64,000 nt of DNA. It comes from Halomonas sp. Bachu 37 (GTDB taxonomy: Bacteria > Pseudomonadota > Gammaproteobacteria > Pseudomonadales > Halomonadaceae). The notes below the pieces were generated by a model. It was not told the DNA's origin. It did no database searches and worked only from the letters and a program-made list of their open reading frames with translations. Location: positions 1,798,001 to 1,862,000 of the forward strand of contig NZ_CP137552.1 in assembly GCF_039691755.1 (NCBI RefSeq), written 5' to 3'. The position numbers and the translations under genes were made by a program. Shown in pieces: positions 9,478 through 18,528 of this stretch; within the stretch, counting starts at the first letter, position 1, and each line of letters starts with the position of its first letter.

Positions 9478-12400
9478 GCCAGGATGCCAACGGCGTAACG
9501 CCGCTCGACCCGCTCACCTTACCGCTCCACGGCAGCCGCTTGATCGAAGCCAGCGCGGGCACGGGCAAGACCTTCACCATCGCGCTGCTCTACGTGCGCC
9601 TGGTGCTGGGCGGCCGGCACAGCGACGACGACACCGCCTTCGTACGCCCGCTCACGCCGCCCGAAATCCTCGTGGTCACCTTCACCAACGCCGCCACCCA
9701 GGAGCTGCGCGAACGTATCCGCAATCGGCTGGTGGAAGCCGCCGGGGTGTTTCGAGCGACACCAGACAAAGCGAAGGGAGCAGGCCAAAGCGAGGGTCTT
9801 TTGCCAGGGCCGGAAAATGCTCCCGGCGATTCCGGCATTCCCGCCATCCATGGCGGTCAGATGGCAAAAGTAGCCCCCACGGAAGGGTTCACGGCGCCCT
9901 CGCGTCGGCCTGCTGCCGAGCAACCGGCCGCTGACCCGCTCCTACTCCAACTTCGCGACCAATACGACCCAGCCACCTGGCCCGCCTGCGCCCGACGCCT
10001 GGAGCTGGCCGCCGAGTGGATGGACGAAGCCGCCGTGTCCACCATCCATAGCTGGTGCTACCGCATGCTGCGTGAGCACGCCTTCGATAGCGGCAGCCTC
10101 TTCTCGCTCAATTTGGAAAACGACCAGCAAGAGCTGGAGCAAGAAGTGGTGCGCGACTACTGGCGCACCTTCTACTACCCGCTGGACGCCGAGGCCCTGG
10201 GCAGCATCACCGGCTACTGGAAATCTCCCGATCAGCTACACCAAGACGTGCGCAAACTGCTCCACGAAAGCGACGCGCTGGGCGCGTTACGCCCGGAGCC
10301 CAAGCAGACCCTGAGCGCCGCCCAAGCTGAGCGCAGCGCACGCTTAAGCGAGCTAAAGTCTCCATGGTTGACTTGGGTAAACGAGCTACGACAGCTGTTC
10401 GATGATGGACAGAAAGCGAAGCTGTTCGCTGCCAACAAGATGCGCAAAGATCATCGCGGCAAATGGTTGGATAAAATCCAAGATTGGGCAGAAAGCGACA
10501 ACATCGCTCCAGATATAGATAAAAAAGCAGCAGCATGGAAGCGGCTAACGCCTGATGGCATTGCAGAGATATGGAACGGCCCCCCACCCGCGCACCCAGC
10601 GTTTGAGGCTTTCGATGCATTGCCCGCCGCGCTAAACACGCTGCCCGAGCCGCGCAACGACCTGCTGATTCACGCCGTGCAGTGGTGCAAAGTGCGCCTG
10701 GAGCGGGAGCAAGAGCGCCGCGCCGAAATGGGCCCCAACGACCTGCTCACCCACCTGGACCGCGCCCTGCAAGGCCCCAACAAAGAGGCGCTGGCCGCGC
10801 AGATACTGCGCCAGTTCCCCGTGGCGCTGATCGACGAGTTTCAGGACACCGACCCCATCCAGTACCGCATCTTCAACGCGGTGTATGAGGTCGCCAGGCC
10901 CCGCCGCGACGCCGCCATGCTGCTGATCGGCGACCCCAAGCAGGCCATTTACGCCTTTCGCGGCGCGGATATCTTCACCTACCTGAAAGCTCGCGAAGAC
11001 ACCGCAGGCCGCCACGTGACGCTGGGCACCAACTTCCGCTCCAGCCGCGCCATGGTCGAGGCGGTGAACCACTGCTTCCGCTACGCTGATCAGCACCCGG
11101 CCGGGGCGTTCCTGTTCCGCGAAGAAGGCGGCAACAACCCGCTGCCCTTTCTGCCGGTAGAGGCCAAAGGCCGCAGTGAGCAGCTCATTCACCAAGGCCA
11201 GCCGCTGCCCGCCATGACGCTCTGGCCGCTCGCCGCCGACGAGCCGCTCTCCAAAACCGCCTACCAAACCGAGATGGCCGAACGCTGCGCCTCGTATATG
11301 GCGGAACTGCTCAGCGCAGGCCAACACGGCAAGAGCGGCTTTCAAACCGACGATACGCTCATCCCGCTCAAGCCCTCCGATATAGCGGTGCTGGTGAACG
11401 GCCTGCAAGAAGCCCGCGCCATTCGCCAAGCGCTGGCCAGCCGTGGAGTGAAGAGCGTGTATCTCTCTGACCACGATAAGGTATTTAGCTCGCCCATGGC
11501 CGCCCAGGTAGAGCGCTGGCTGCGCGCCTGCGCCGAACCGCTGGCCAGCTCCCGCCAAGCCGAAGCGCACCTGCGCGCCGCGCTGGCCACGCCGGTGCTG
11601 GGGCTAAGCTTGGCGGAGCTGGACCACCTGCAGCAAAACGAGCTGGCCTGGGAAGCGCGAGTAGAGCAGTTCAGCCGCTACCACCGCCTATGGCAGCGCC
11701 AGGGCGTGCTGCCGCTGGTGCGACGCATGATGGTGGATTTCGATATTCCCGCTCGCCTGCTGGCGGAGTTTGAAGAGGGTGAGCGCTTGCTCACCGACAT
11801 GCTGCACCTGGGCGAACTGCTGCAGCAGGCCAGCGCCGAACTGGACGGCGAACACGCGCTGATTCGCTTTCTGTTCGACGCCATTGCCGACCCGGAAAGC
11901 CACGGCGACAGCCATAAACTACGCCTGGAGAGCGATGCGGATTTGGTCAAAGTAGTCACCATCCACAAATCCAAAGGGCTGGAGTACCCGCTGGTGTTCC
12001 TGCCGTTCATCGCCAACCACCGCCCAATGAAAGCCGATGACGTACCGCTGCGCTGGCACGACGGCGAGGGCAACCTACAACTCAGCCTAGAAGCGGATGA
12101 CGCGATACTCGCCACCGCCGACCGCGAACGGCTGGGGGAAGACCTGCGCAAACTCTACGTGGCGCTCACCCGCGCCCGCCACGCCACCTGGCTAGGGCTG
12201 GCCCCGCTGAAAGGCCTGGAGAACAGCGCGCTGGGCTACCTGCTAAAAGGCGGTAGCGCCCTGTCACCGGAGGCGCTCAATAACGCGCTTGGTGAGCTGG
12301 TGGAAGGCAGCGAGATACAGGTTCACCAACCGCCCGCGCCCACCACAGAGCGCGTGGCACAAGTGGCGCAAAGCAGTGAGCTGGGCCACGCCCGCACGCC

Positions 12401-13328
12401 CACGCGCCCCGCCAAAGAGCACTGGTGGATTGCCAGTTACTCCGCGCTGCGGCTTTCCGGCACGCTCACCGCCCCGGTACTGCCACCGCTGGAGCCCACC
12501 ACCGCCCAGGAAGCCACCGCGTTTGAAGTGCTGGATGAACCTCGGGATCTATCTCAACCGGAAGCATATCACCTGCACAAATTCCCCCGTGGCCCCGGCC
12601 CCGGCACCTTTCTGCACGGGCTGCTGGAGTGGGCGGGCAAGCAAGGCTTCGACACCGCCGCCAACGATATGGACGCCCTCAACGACATGCTGTGGCGGCG
12701 GGTGCAGCTACGTGGCTGGCAAGCATGGCAAGAACTGCTGGCGGGCTGGCTAAGCGCCCTGCTCACCACACCGCTACCACTGGCCGCGCCCACCCCGCAA
12801 AGCGTGGCGTTGAATGAGCTGGAAAGCTACCAAGTAGAGCTGGAGTTCTGGTTTGCCGCCAAGCGGGTGAACACCCATGCCATCGACGCGCTGGTAAGCA
12901 AGCACTTACTGCCAGGGGTAGAGCGCCCCGCGCTGGATGCCGACACCCTCAACGGCATGCTGAAAGGCTTCATTGACTTGGCCTTCGAGCACCAGGGGCG
13001 CTTTTACGTGCTGGACTGGAAATCGAACTACCTGGGCCCCAACGACAGCGCCTACGAACCCGAAGCCCTGCGCCACGCGCTGCTGGCCAAACGCTACGAC
13101 CTGCAGGCCGCGCTCTACTTACTCGCCATGCACCGGCTGCTCAAAGCGCGCCTGCCGGATTACGACCCGCACCAGCATTTGGGCGGCTCGATGACGGTAT
13201 TTCTGCGCGGCAGCCGCAGCCCTGGGCGCGGCGTAGTGGGCGAGCCCGCCCCGGTTGAACTCATCGAAGCCCTGGATAGCCTGTTTGCAGGCGAGCCACA
13301 CGCCACCCAGCAGGAGGCCACGGCATGA
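9474..13328 (+). CDS. recB: Exodeoxyribonuclease V beta subunit, RecB
   Basis: 3'-to-5' SF1A helicase and nuclease of RecBCD. The 1284 residues (E. coli 1180) contain Walker A EASAGTGKT (about 24-32), the motif Ia segment TFTNAATQELRERIR, the DEFQDTDP Walker B motif (about 458), LIGDPKQAIYAFRGAD, the VVTIHKSKGLEYPLVFLP motif, VALTRAR, and the C-terminal nuclease motif GFIDLAFEHQGRFYVLDWKSNY. An in-frame stretch at about residues 92-147 has no counterpart in E. coli RecB and is built from inverted repeats (separate entry). A part at about 10330-10600 uses AT-richer codons than its surroundings. Both ends overlap their neighbours by 4 nt, giving a coupled recC-recB-recD unit. Confidence 0.95.
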   Translation: MSQDANGVTPLDPLTLPLHGSRLIEASAGTGKTFTIALLYVRLVLGGRHSDDDTAFVRPLTPPEILVVTFTNAATQELRERIRNRLVEAAGVFRATPDKAKGAGQSEGLLPGPENAPGDSGIPAIHGGQMAKVAPTEGFTAPSRRPAAEQPAADPLLLQLRDQYDPATWPACARRLELAAEWMDEAAVSTIHSWCYRMLREHAFDSGSLFSLNLENDQQELEQEVVRDYWRTFYYPLDAEALGSITGYWKSPDQLHQDVRKLLHESDALGALRPEPKQTLSAAQAERSARLSELKSPWLTWVNELRQLFDDGQKAKLFAANKMRKDHRGKWLDKIQDWAESDNIAPDIDKKAAAWKRLTPDGIAEIWNGPPPAHPAFEAFDALPAALNTLPEPRNDLLIHAVQWCKVRLEREQERRAEMGPNDLLTHLDRALQGPNKEALAAQILRQFPVALIDEFQDTDPIQYRIFNAVYEVARPRRDAAMLLIGDPKQAIYAFRGADIFTYLKAREDTAGRHVTLGTNFRSSRAMVEAVNHCFRYADQHPAGAFLFREEGGNNPLPFLPVEAKGRSEQLIHQGQPLPAMTLWPLAADEPLSKTAYQTEMAERCASYMAELLSAGQHGKSGFQTDDTLIPLKPSDIAVLVNGLQEARAIRQALASRGVKSVYLSDHDKVFSSPMAAQVERWLRACAEPLASSRQAEAHLRAALATPVLGLSLAELDHLQQNELAWEARVEQFSRYHRLWQRQGVLPLVRRMMVDFDIPARLLAEFEEGERLLTDMLHLGELLQQASAELDGEHALIRFLFDAIADPESHGDSHKLRLESDADLVKVVTIHKSKGLEYPLVFLPFIANHRPMKADDVPLRWHDGEGNLQLSLEADDAILATADRERLGEDLRKLYVALTRARHATWLGLAPLKGLENSALGYLLKGGSALSPEALNNALGELVEGSEIQVHQPPAPTTERVAQVAQSSELGHARTPTRPAKEHWWIASYSALRLSGTLTAPVLPPLEPTTAQEATAFEVLDEPRDLSQPEAYHLHKFPRGPGPGTFLHGLLEWAGKQGFDTAANDMDALNDMLWRRVQLRGWQAWQELLAGWLSALLTTPLPLAAPTPQSVALNELESYQVELEFWFAAKRVNTHAIDALVSKHLLPGVERPALDADTLNGMLKGFIDLAFEHQGRFYVLDWKSNYLGPNDSAYEPEALRHALLAKRYDLQAALYLLAMHRLLKARLPDYDPHQHLGGSMTVFLRGSRSPGRGVVGEPAPVELIEALDSLFAGEPHATQQEATA
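9777..9903 (+). repeat. Palindrome-rich element inserted in frame in recB
   Basis: Several inverted repeats lie in this short stretch. GGGAGCA at 9777-9783 pairs with TGCTCCC at 9818-9824; GCGAGGG at 9790-9796 pairs with CCCTCGC at 9897-9903; CTTTTGCCA at 9798-9806 pairs with TGGCAAAAG at 9862-9870; CCGCCA at 9841-9846 pairs with TGGCGG at 9851-9856. The reading frame stays open through it. The encoded residues (rich in G, P, A) break the alignment between RERIRNRLVEAAGVFR and the PAADPLLLQL region of RecB. This structure suggests a dispersed palindromic element; no second copy is in the window. Confidence 0.55.
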
Positions 13329-15610
13329 GCCGCCAGCACGACACCCACACCTTCGACATGTTCGGCGATTCGCCCACCGCCAGCGCCCACCCGGCACTCA
13401 GCAGCACCCCGGAACTGCTGGCCCTATGCGAACGCTGGGTCGCACGGGGCTGGCTGCGGGACCTGGACCGCGCCCTGGTGCGTTTTCTCTCGTTTGAGGC
13501 GCCGGACGCCCCCGCACTGCTACTGCTGGCGGCAGCGCTTGCCAGCCATCAGCTAGGCCGGGGCCACGTATGCCTGGACTTGAACGCCACGCTGAACGCG
13601 CCGGATTTCGCCCTTTCGCTACCGCCGGAAGGCGACGACCTGAACGACCCGCCCCCGCTGCCCAGTGAGGTGCTGGCGACATTGACCCTTTCCGAGTGGC
13701 AAGCCGCCCTGCACCACCCCGTGCTCACCAGCGAAGGCCCCGGCAACACGCCACTGGTGGTAGTGAATACTCACTCAGGCTCAGGCACATCGAGCACGCG
13801 GCTCTACCTGCGCCGCTACTGGCAGTACGAGCAAAGCCTGCATCAGCAAATCGCCAGCCGCCTGGAAGCCGCGGTTGACGACAGCCATCAGGAACTCCTC
13901 CCCCAGGCCCTGAATATTCTGTTTGATAGCAGCGCCACCCTGGACTGGCAGAAAACCGCCTGCGCCCTGGCCGCCCGCAGCCGCTTCGGCATCATCACCG
14001 GCGGCCCCGGCACCGGCAAAACCACCACCGTGGTGCGCCTGCTCGCGCTGCTGCAAACCCTGCAACTGGCGCAAAATCCCGACCAACCACTGCGCATTCG
14101 CCTGGCCGCCCCCACCGGCAAGGCCGCCGCCCGGCTGAATGAATCCATCGCCGGACAGGTGGATAGTTTGCCCTTAGCAAGACTAGAAGCCCTCTTAACG
14201 AATCGCGTCACGAGCGAAGATGAGACAAGGCGAAGCGCGACGAAAACGCGGAGTTTACATCCTGTAAATGAGCAGTTTGAGGAGTGCTTCAACACAGTAT
14301 CATCGAGCGCAATAGCGATTCCCACCGAAGTGACAACGCTTCACAGACTGCTTGGCGCCCGTCCTGACACCCGCCACTTCCGCCACAGCGCCGCCAACCC
14401 GCTGGCGCTGGATGTGCTGGTGATCGACGAAGCCTCGATGGTGGATATTGAAATGATGGCCGCCACCCTCAGCGCCCTGCCCGCCCACGCCCAGTGCATT
14501 CTGCTGGGGGATAAAGACCAGCTCGCCTCGGTAGAGGCAGGGTCGGTACTCGGCGACCTATGCCGCCGCGCCGACGCCGCCCACTACACCCCGGCCACCG
14601 CCGAATGGCTGGCCCAAGCTACCGGCCAACCGCTGCCAGCCGAGTTCATCGACCCCGCAGGCCAACCGCTCGACCAAGCCATTACCATGCTGCGGGTTAG
14701 CCACCGCTTCAATGAACACAGCGGCATCGGCCAGCTGGCGAAAGCCATTAACCAGCCGGGCTATGCGCAAACTGAACGGGAAAAACAGCAGGCGGTAAGC
14801 GCCGTGCTGCGCCACGGCTACCCGGATGTGCACCATTTGGTAATGAGTGACGACACCGCGCTGGATAAGCTGGTGATTCACGGCAGCCCCAGCGGCTTTT
14901 CGGGCAACGGCGAAGGCCGCACCGACCACCAAGGCCAGCCTATCGCTCCGCCCACCGGCTACCGCCACTATTTAAACGTGCTGCACGCACAGCGCCCACG
15001 GGGGGAGTCGTTCGAGGAGAACCCAGCCGCCTACAACGCCTGGGCCAGCGAGGTGCTCAGCGCCTACAGCCACTTCCAACTGCTGTGCGCGCTGCGCAAA
15101 GGCCCCTGGGGCGTAGAAGGGTTAAACCAGCGCATTGCCAGCACATTGCGTCGCGAAAAGTTGCTGTTCGGCAGTGACTACACGCTGGAGAAAGGCTGGT
15201 ACGAAGGCCGCCCGGTACTGGTGACCCAAAACGACTACGGCCTGAAACTAATGAACGGCGATATCGGCATTACCCTAGCCGTGCCCGACCCGCGCAACCC
15301 GCAGCAGAAGCTATTAAGAGTCGCGTTCCCCAGTAGCGACACCGAAAAGCCCATCCGCTGGGTGCTGCCTTCCCGCCTGCACGCGGTGGAAACCGTGTTT
15401 GCGATGACGGTCCACAAATCCCAAGGCTCGGAGTTCTTGCACACCGCCCTACTGCTACCGCCCACGCTAAACCCCATCCTGACCCGCGAGCTGGTCTACA
15501 CCGGCATCACCCGCGCCCGCGAATGGCTCACGGTGGTGGAAGCCAAACGCGGGGTGTTGAATGAGGCGGTGGTGAGGGAGGTTGTTAGGGTTAGTGGGGT
15601 TGGGGGTTAA
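13325..15610 (+). CDS. recD: Exodeoxyribonuclease V alpha subunit, RecD
   Basis: 5'-to-3' SF1B helicase of RecBCD. The 761 residues (E. coli 608) carry Walker A GGPGTGKTTT (about 226), APTGKAAARLNESI, the Walker B motif LVIDEASMVDIEMM (about 368), ILLGDKDQLASVEAGSVLGDL, the MTVHKSQGSEF motif near the C-terminus and TGITRARE. Part of the extra length is an in-frame insertion at about residues 295-328, between the Ia region and the LHRLLGARPDTRHF segment (separate entry). The gene is coupled to recB by ATGA. The 3' end is guanine-rich on the coding strand. No terminator was seen downstream. Confidence 0.95.
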   Translation: MSRQHDTHTFDMFGDSPTASAHPALSSTPELLALCERWVARGWLRDLDRALVRFLSFEAPDAPALLLLAAALASHQLGRGHVCLDLNATLNAPDFALSLPPEGDDLNDPPPLPSEVLATLTLSEWQAALHHPVLTSEGPGNTPLVVVNTHSGSGTSSTRLYLRRYWQYEQSLHQQIASRLEAAVDDSHQELLPQALNILFDSSATLDWQKTACALAARSRFGIITGGPGTGKTTTVVRLLALLQTLQLAQNPDQPLRIRLAAPTGKAAARLNESIAGQVDSLPLARLEALLTNRVTSEDETRRSATKTRSLHPVNEQFEECFNTVSSSAIAIPTEVTTLHRLLGARPDTRHFRHSAANPLALDVLVIDEASMVDIEMMAATLSALPAHAQCILLGDKDQLASVEAGSVLGDLCRRADAAHYTPATAEWLAQATGQPLPAEFIDPAGQPLDQAITMLRVSHRFNEHSGIGQLAKAINQPGYAQTEREKQQAVSAVLRHGYPDVHHLVMSDDTALDKLVIHGSPSGFSGNGEGRTDHQGQPIAPPTGYRHYLNVLHAQRPRGESFEENPAAYNAWASEVLSAYSHFQLLCALRKGPWGVEGLNQRIASTLRREKLLFGSDYTLEKGWYEGRPVLVTQNDYGLKLMNGDIGITLAVPDPRNPQQKLLRVAFPSSDTEKPIRWVLPSRLHAVETVFAMTVHKSQGSEFLHTALLLPPTLNPILTRELVYTGITRAREWLTVVEAKRGVLNEAVVREVVRVSGVGG
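14211..14310 (+). repeat. Hairpin-forming element inserted in frame in recD
   Basis: A long imperfect inverted repeat of about 100 nt. It is centred on a perfect hairpin, TTTACA at 14254-14259, loop TCC, TGTAAA at 14263-14268. The outer arms pair through GATGA near 14219 and TCATC near 14300, with partial pairing between. Base composition is lower in GC than the flanking recD sequence. The frame is open throughout and encodes a polar segment (RVTSEDETRRSATKTRSLH) not expected in RecD. The segment resembles a dispersed palindromic repeat I associate with Halomonas-type genomes, but that is memory, not a search. Confidence 0.55.
15576..15606 (+). other. Possible G-quadruplex motif at the recD 3' end
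   Basis: Four guanine runs on the coding strand, GGG at 15576, GGG at 15588, GGGG at 15596 and GGGGG at 15602, separated by 9, 5 and 2 nt. They end four nt before the end of the recD stop codon. The first loop is long, so folding is only possible, not certain. Confidence 0.35.
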
Positions 15611-15668
15611 GTTCATTCGTTCTAGTGGTGCCAGCTCTCGGCCAGAAACTTCCTGTTAGTCGTCTCTG

Positions 15669-15740
15669 ATATAACGCCCGCAACAACGGAAAATTGAAAG
15701 CACAAGCGAGCATTTTTCCGACTGCTTGCGCTGGTTATAC
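15669..15740. other. attC-like integron recombination site
   Basis: The ends TATAAC (15670-15675) and GTTATA (15734-15739) are complementary. Inside them, CGCAA-CA-CGGAAAA pairs with TTTTTCCG-TGC-TTGCG. Between outer and inner boxes there is an unpaired 3-nt spacer on each arm, and the right arm carries two unmatched bases. Short R boxes, unpaired spacer, L boxes and extrahelical bases form the folded architecture of attC sites of integron cassettes. The core boxes do not fit the RYYYAAC/GTTRRRY consensus at every position. No integrase gene is in the window. It lies just beyond the 3' end of the neighbouring helicase gene, where a cassette would carry it. Confidence 0.5.
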
Positions 15741-15819
15741 GTTAGCTGCATCAACTACTCTATGTATGAGATAGTACGTTCAGGTCAAGTTACTCTGATC
15801 CACGGCTCTAATAATCACA

Positions 15820-16176
15820 TTAATTCCGAACAGATGTAAGACCTCGCCGACTTGAAATCAAGGCAACATCCTTATTTTTTGGTATTCGTTGCAGACGCTG
15901 AATAACTTTCTGCTGAGTCTCCGGCGTCCAAAAAATTTTCAAATTCTTCCTGGCCCTTGTTATTGCAGTATAAAAAATACTATGAGAGATATCATCTTCA
16001 TTAGCGTCTGTTATGACTACTTTAACGGAGTCGTATTCAAGCCCTTGCGCTTTATGGATAGATACTGCGTAGGCAACTTGAAAAGGAATTGTAATGTTTA
16101 ATGAGTCATCGTCATCATCACTATTCTTTACTTCAAAAACCTGGAACCTAACGGTCGAATTTCCTATCCACTCTAA
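15820..16176 (-). pseudogene. Detached C-terminal part of the SF1 helicase
   Basis: Reading the minus strand in the same frame as the helicase gene, an open stretch of 118 codons follows its TAA stop and ends at another TAA at 15820-15822. It encodes the missing C-terminal helicase motifs: VSIHKAQGLEYDSVKV (motif V-like), then ISHSIFYTAITRARKNLKIFW (motif VI). No frameshift is needed. The original gene therefore spanned 15820-18528 (902 codons plus stop) and is broken only by codon 784. Without initiation of its own this part is not expected to be made, unless the stop is read through or is a sequencing error. Confidence 0.8.
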
Positions 16177-18528
16177 TTAATTCTCTGCAACGTCAAACTC
16201 AGTCAACGGACGATCAAGCTCTATATCAAATTGAATATAACCAACAGATTGTTCGATTCTAATTATTCGACCTTTTAGGTTGTTATATATAACAGGTTTA
16301 AATCGTTCAGATTCAAAAAAGAGAACGGGATCTCCTACTTTGTATGTCGAATCCCCCCAGTTTATCGCCGGATTAGGGTTACCACTTTGAAGGAATCTAT
16401 TAATATTATTAATCCCGTACAACCCATCGTAATTTAAACACAGTATAATTTCGTCATTACCTTGAGACTGGAAGATACTCGAGTCTAATATCGACGAATA
16501 ACCATGACGAACCATAGCTTCAGTTAAGTCATCATCGATATTTCTAACTTTATTCCAGAAATCTAATAGCGAATGACTCTGCGTTCTAAACGGCGTTGTT
16601 AATTCAAAGACTGAAGAACTAGGAATAAAAGAACGAATCACTTCGAACCAATTGCCAAACTGTATTGACTCAATTTGATACACATCGCCAACAAGAACTA
16701 TCAATTTTGCTGTATTCTTCTCTAACACCTTCAAAAAATCAGAATTACTAACGGTACTGCATTCATCGATGACAAGAAGGTCATAGTCAGGCAAAAAAGG
16801 GTTATAGCTACTATGAATTTCACTACTTACGGTTCGGAAATCAGAATTTTGCGCCGTAACCTTACGCATTAAGTTATCTTTAGCAGGATTCGTATGGGCC
16901 AAAAACAACTTTCTCTTATCACTAAAGTAGTGAGCAATATGGTCCAGCATTGTGGATTTACCTGTACCTGCCGCGCCATATATAAGAGCAACCTTCGAAT
17001 TGCTAAACAATTTAGTCAAAGCCTGGTATTTCACGGTATCATCGATACTGTGAGCTGACTCATCTATCCAACGTGTTACTGCGTGGGTATATCCTGATAT
17101 CCCAGAAGAAGAAAATTGTTTTAACCTTTCAATAATTTTGTAAGTATCTTCTTCGTATCCATTTATAAAAACGTGCCCTTTATCAAAAACTAAACGTCGA
17201 ATTTCTTTATGTTTTTTATAAATTCGATCATTAAAGTCGTTTATTAACTTCTCAACATCTCCAAACTCGATTAAATCTCCGATCGGGGTATACAAAACTC
17301 CATTTCTTTCAACGTTATTTCTAACACGTCTAGCCAGAAGCTCATGTTGACGCCCCACAAAATCGATACAATCAAAGAGATCCCAAAATCTCGGATTATG
17401 TTTAGGGAGAGATGTACAAAAAGGCATCTCATCAAATGGAATACTACTGAAAGAAAATTTCAGATTTGACAGTAGCCTACATTCGTCACGATTATATTGA
17501 GACTTCAGTAATTGATTATTCATCCTCAAAAGAAGATAGCGAAGAATATTACCACCACGTTGAGACGCTTTAATGATCTGTCGCGCTTTATCCAAAAAAA
17601 CGAATATTTGAGAGGCGTTATTTGTAACTAGCGCTCCTAGTCTCACTTGCTGGTAAGTTTGATCACTCATACACATCAGATCATTTAGATTTCGATAACC
17701 CTGTGTCAAAAAGCTCATTAAATATCGATATTCTTGTGAAGATGTACTGCCTGTTACCGAATAACCGAGTAAGCGGGCGAAATTTTTTAGCTCACAAGAA
17801 CGAATAGAAACTTCCCATGCAAGAATTAAAGTAATAGGCATAACTTGGCCTAGCACTTCAATTTGATCGCGTCTTAACGTTAGATTAACCGCGTACTTGT
17901 CCGCTATCTCAAGATCAGTAAAAGCAATGACTCGATCAAACTTACTCACCTTATTTACCGCACGACAAAAGGTCACCTCATAGTAGATCCGACCATTAAA
18001 TATAAATGGACGATTTTTTTGAATATAGTAACGATCTTTTCTATCTCCAACATAATTAGTGTTGCGTGAAAGTTCAATTCTAGCAGATATTTTTTCATGA
18101 TATTCGCGTAACGAAGGATCCAAATCGACAGGAAATGATTCAAGATTGGGTATTATTTGAAGAGAGTAATATTGATAAACGGCGGCTCTAATTCTATACA
18201 AATATTCATAGTATTTGAGCATTAATCTTTCTGATGCATCGCCATCAAAAGTGTAATGCGACGCTACCTTTTGAAGTAGCTTATGGAATCGAAAAATAAA
18301 ATTTAATTTTCCATTCCCGCTAATATGCTGCAGTGCTGGGTTAATTTCGGGGTAAGAGAACTCGGCATCTAATGAATTGCGATAAAACAATACCGCCACC
18401 CCTTCAACCAAATTTCTAACTTGAGCAAGTACGTTCTGAGACAGAAGCTCTCTGTTATCACTAAGATTGGCGATATTATGATAAATAGCGCCGCTTGCGT
18501 TTTGAACTTGATCAAACACAGTAGCCAT
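16177..18528 (-). CDS. SF1 (RecD/UvrD-like) helicase, truncated by an in-frame stop
   Basis: The 783-residue product has an N-terminal half (1-about 500) that matches no family I recognise. A helicase core follows: Walker A IYGAAGTGKST (about 520), Walker B LLVIDECSTVSNSD (about 588), VLVGDVYQIESIQFGNWF (about 613) and the ELTTPFRTQS motif. It stops before motifs V and VI, which lie downstream in the same frame. Taken as written, the enzyme should be inactive as a helicase. The gene is much richer in A+T than recBCD on one side and the DUF427-MFS genes on the other, which suggests horizontal transfer. An attC-like site sits at its 3' side. An AAGGA precedes the start by about 12 nt. A nuclease/helicase role in DNA defence is possible but unproven. 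Confidence 0.75.
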   Translation of the reverse strand: MATVFDQVQNASGAIYHNIANLSDNRELLSQNVLAQVRNLVEGVAVLFYRNSLDAEFSYPEINPALQHISGNGKLNFIFRFHKLLQKVASHYTFDGDASERLMLKYYEYLYRIRAAVYQYYSLQIIPNLESFPVDLDPSLREYHEKISARIELSRNTNYVGDRKDRYYIQKNRPFIFNGRIYYEVTFCRAVNKVSKFDRVIAFTDLEIADKYAVNLTLRRDQIEVLGQVMPITLILAWEVSIRSCELKNFARLLGYSVTGSTSSQEYRYLMSFLTQGYRNLNDLMCMSDQTYQQVRLGALVTNNASQIFVFLDKARQIIKASQRGGNILRYLLLRMNNQLLKSQYNRDECRLLSNLKFSFSSIPFDEMPFCTSLPKHNPRFWDLFDCIDFVGRQHELLARRVRNNVERNGVLYTPIGDLIEFGDVEKLINDFNDRIYKKHKEIRRLVFDKGHVFINGYEEDTYKIIERLKQFSSSGISGYTHAVTRWIDESAHSIDDTVKYQALTKLFSNSKVALIYGAAGTGKSTMLDHIAHYFSDKRKLFLAHTNPAKDNLMRKVTAQNSDFRTVSSEIHSSYNPFLPDYDLLVIDECSTVSNSDFLKVLEKNTAKLIVLVGDVYQIESIQFGNWFEVIRSFIPSSSVFELTTPFRTQSHSLLDFWNKVRNIDDDLTEAMVRHGYSSILDSSIFQSQGNDEIILCLNYDGLYGINNINRFLQSGNPNPAINWGDSTYKVGDPVLFFESERFKPVIYNNLKGRIIRIEQSVGYIQFDIELDRPLTEFDVAEN

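Noticed and set aside
15589..15668. Integron integrase or attI site near the attC-like site
   Set aside because: No tyrosine-recombinase frame exists anywhere near; only the attC-like fold is present.
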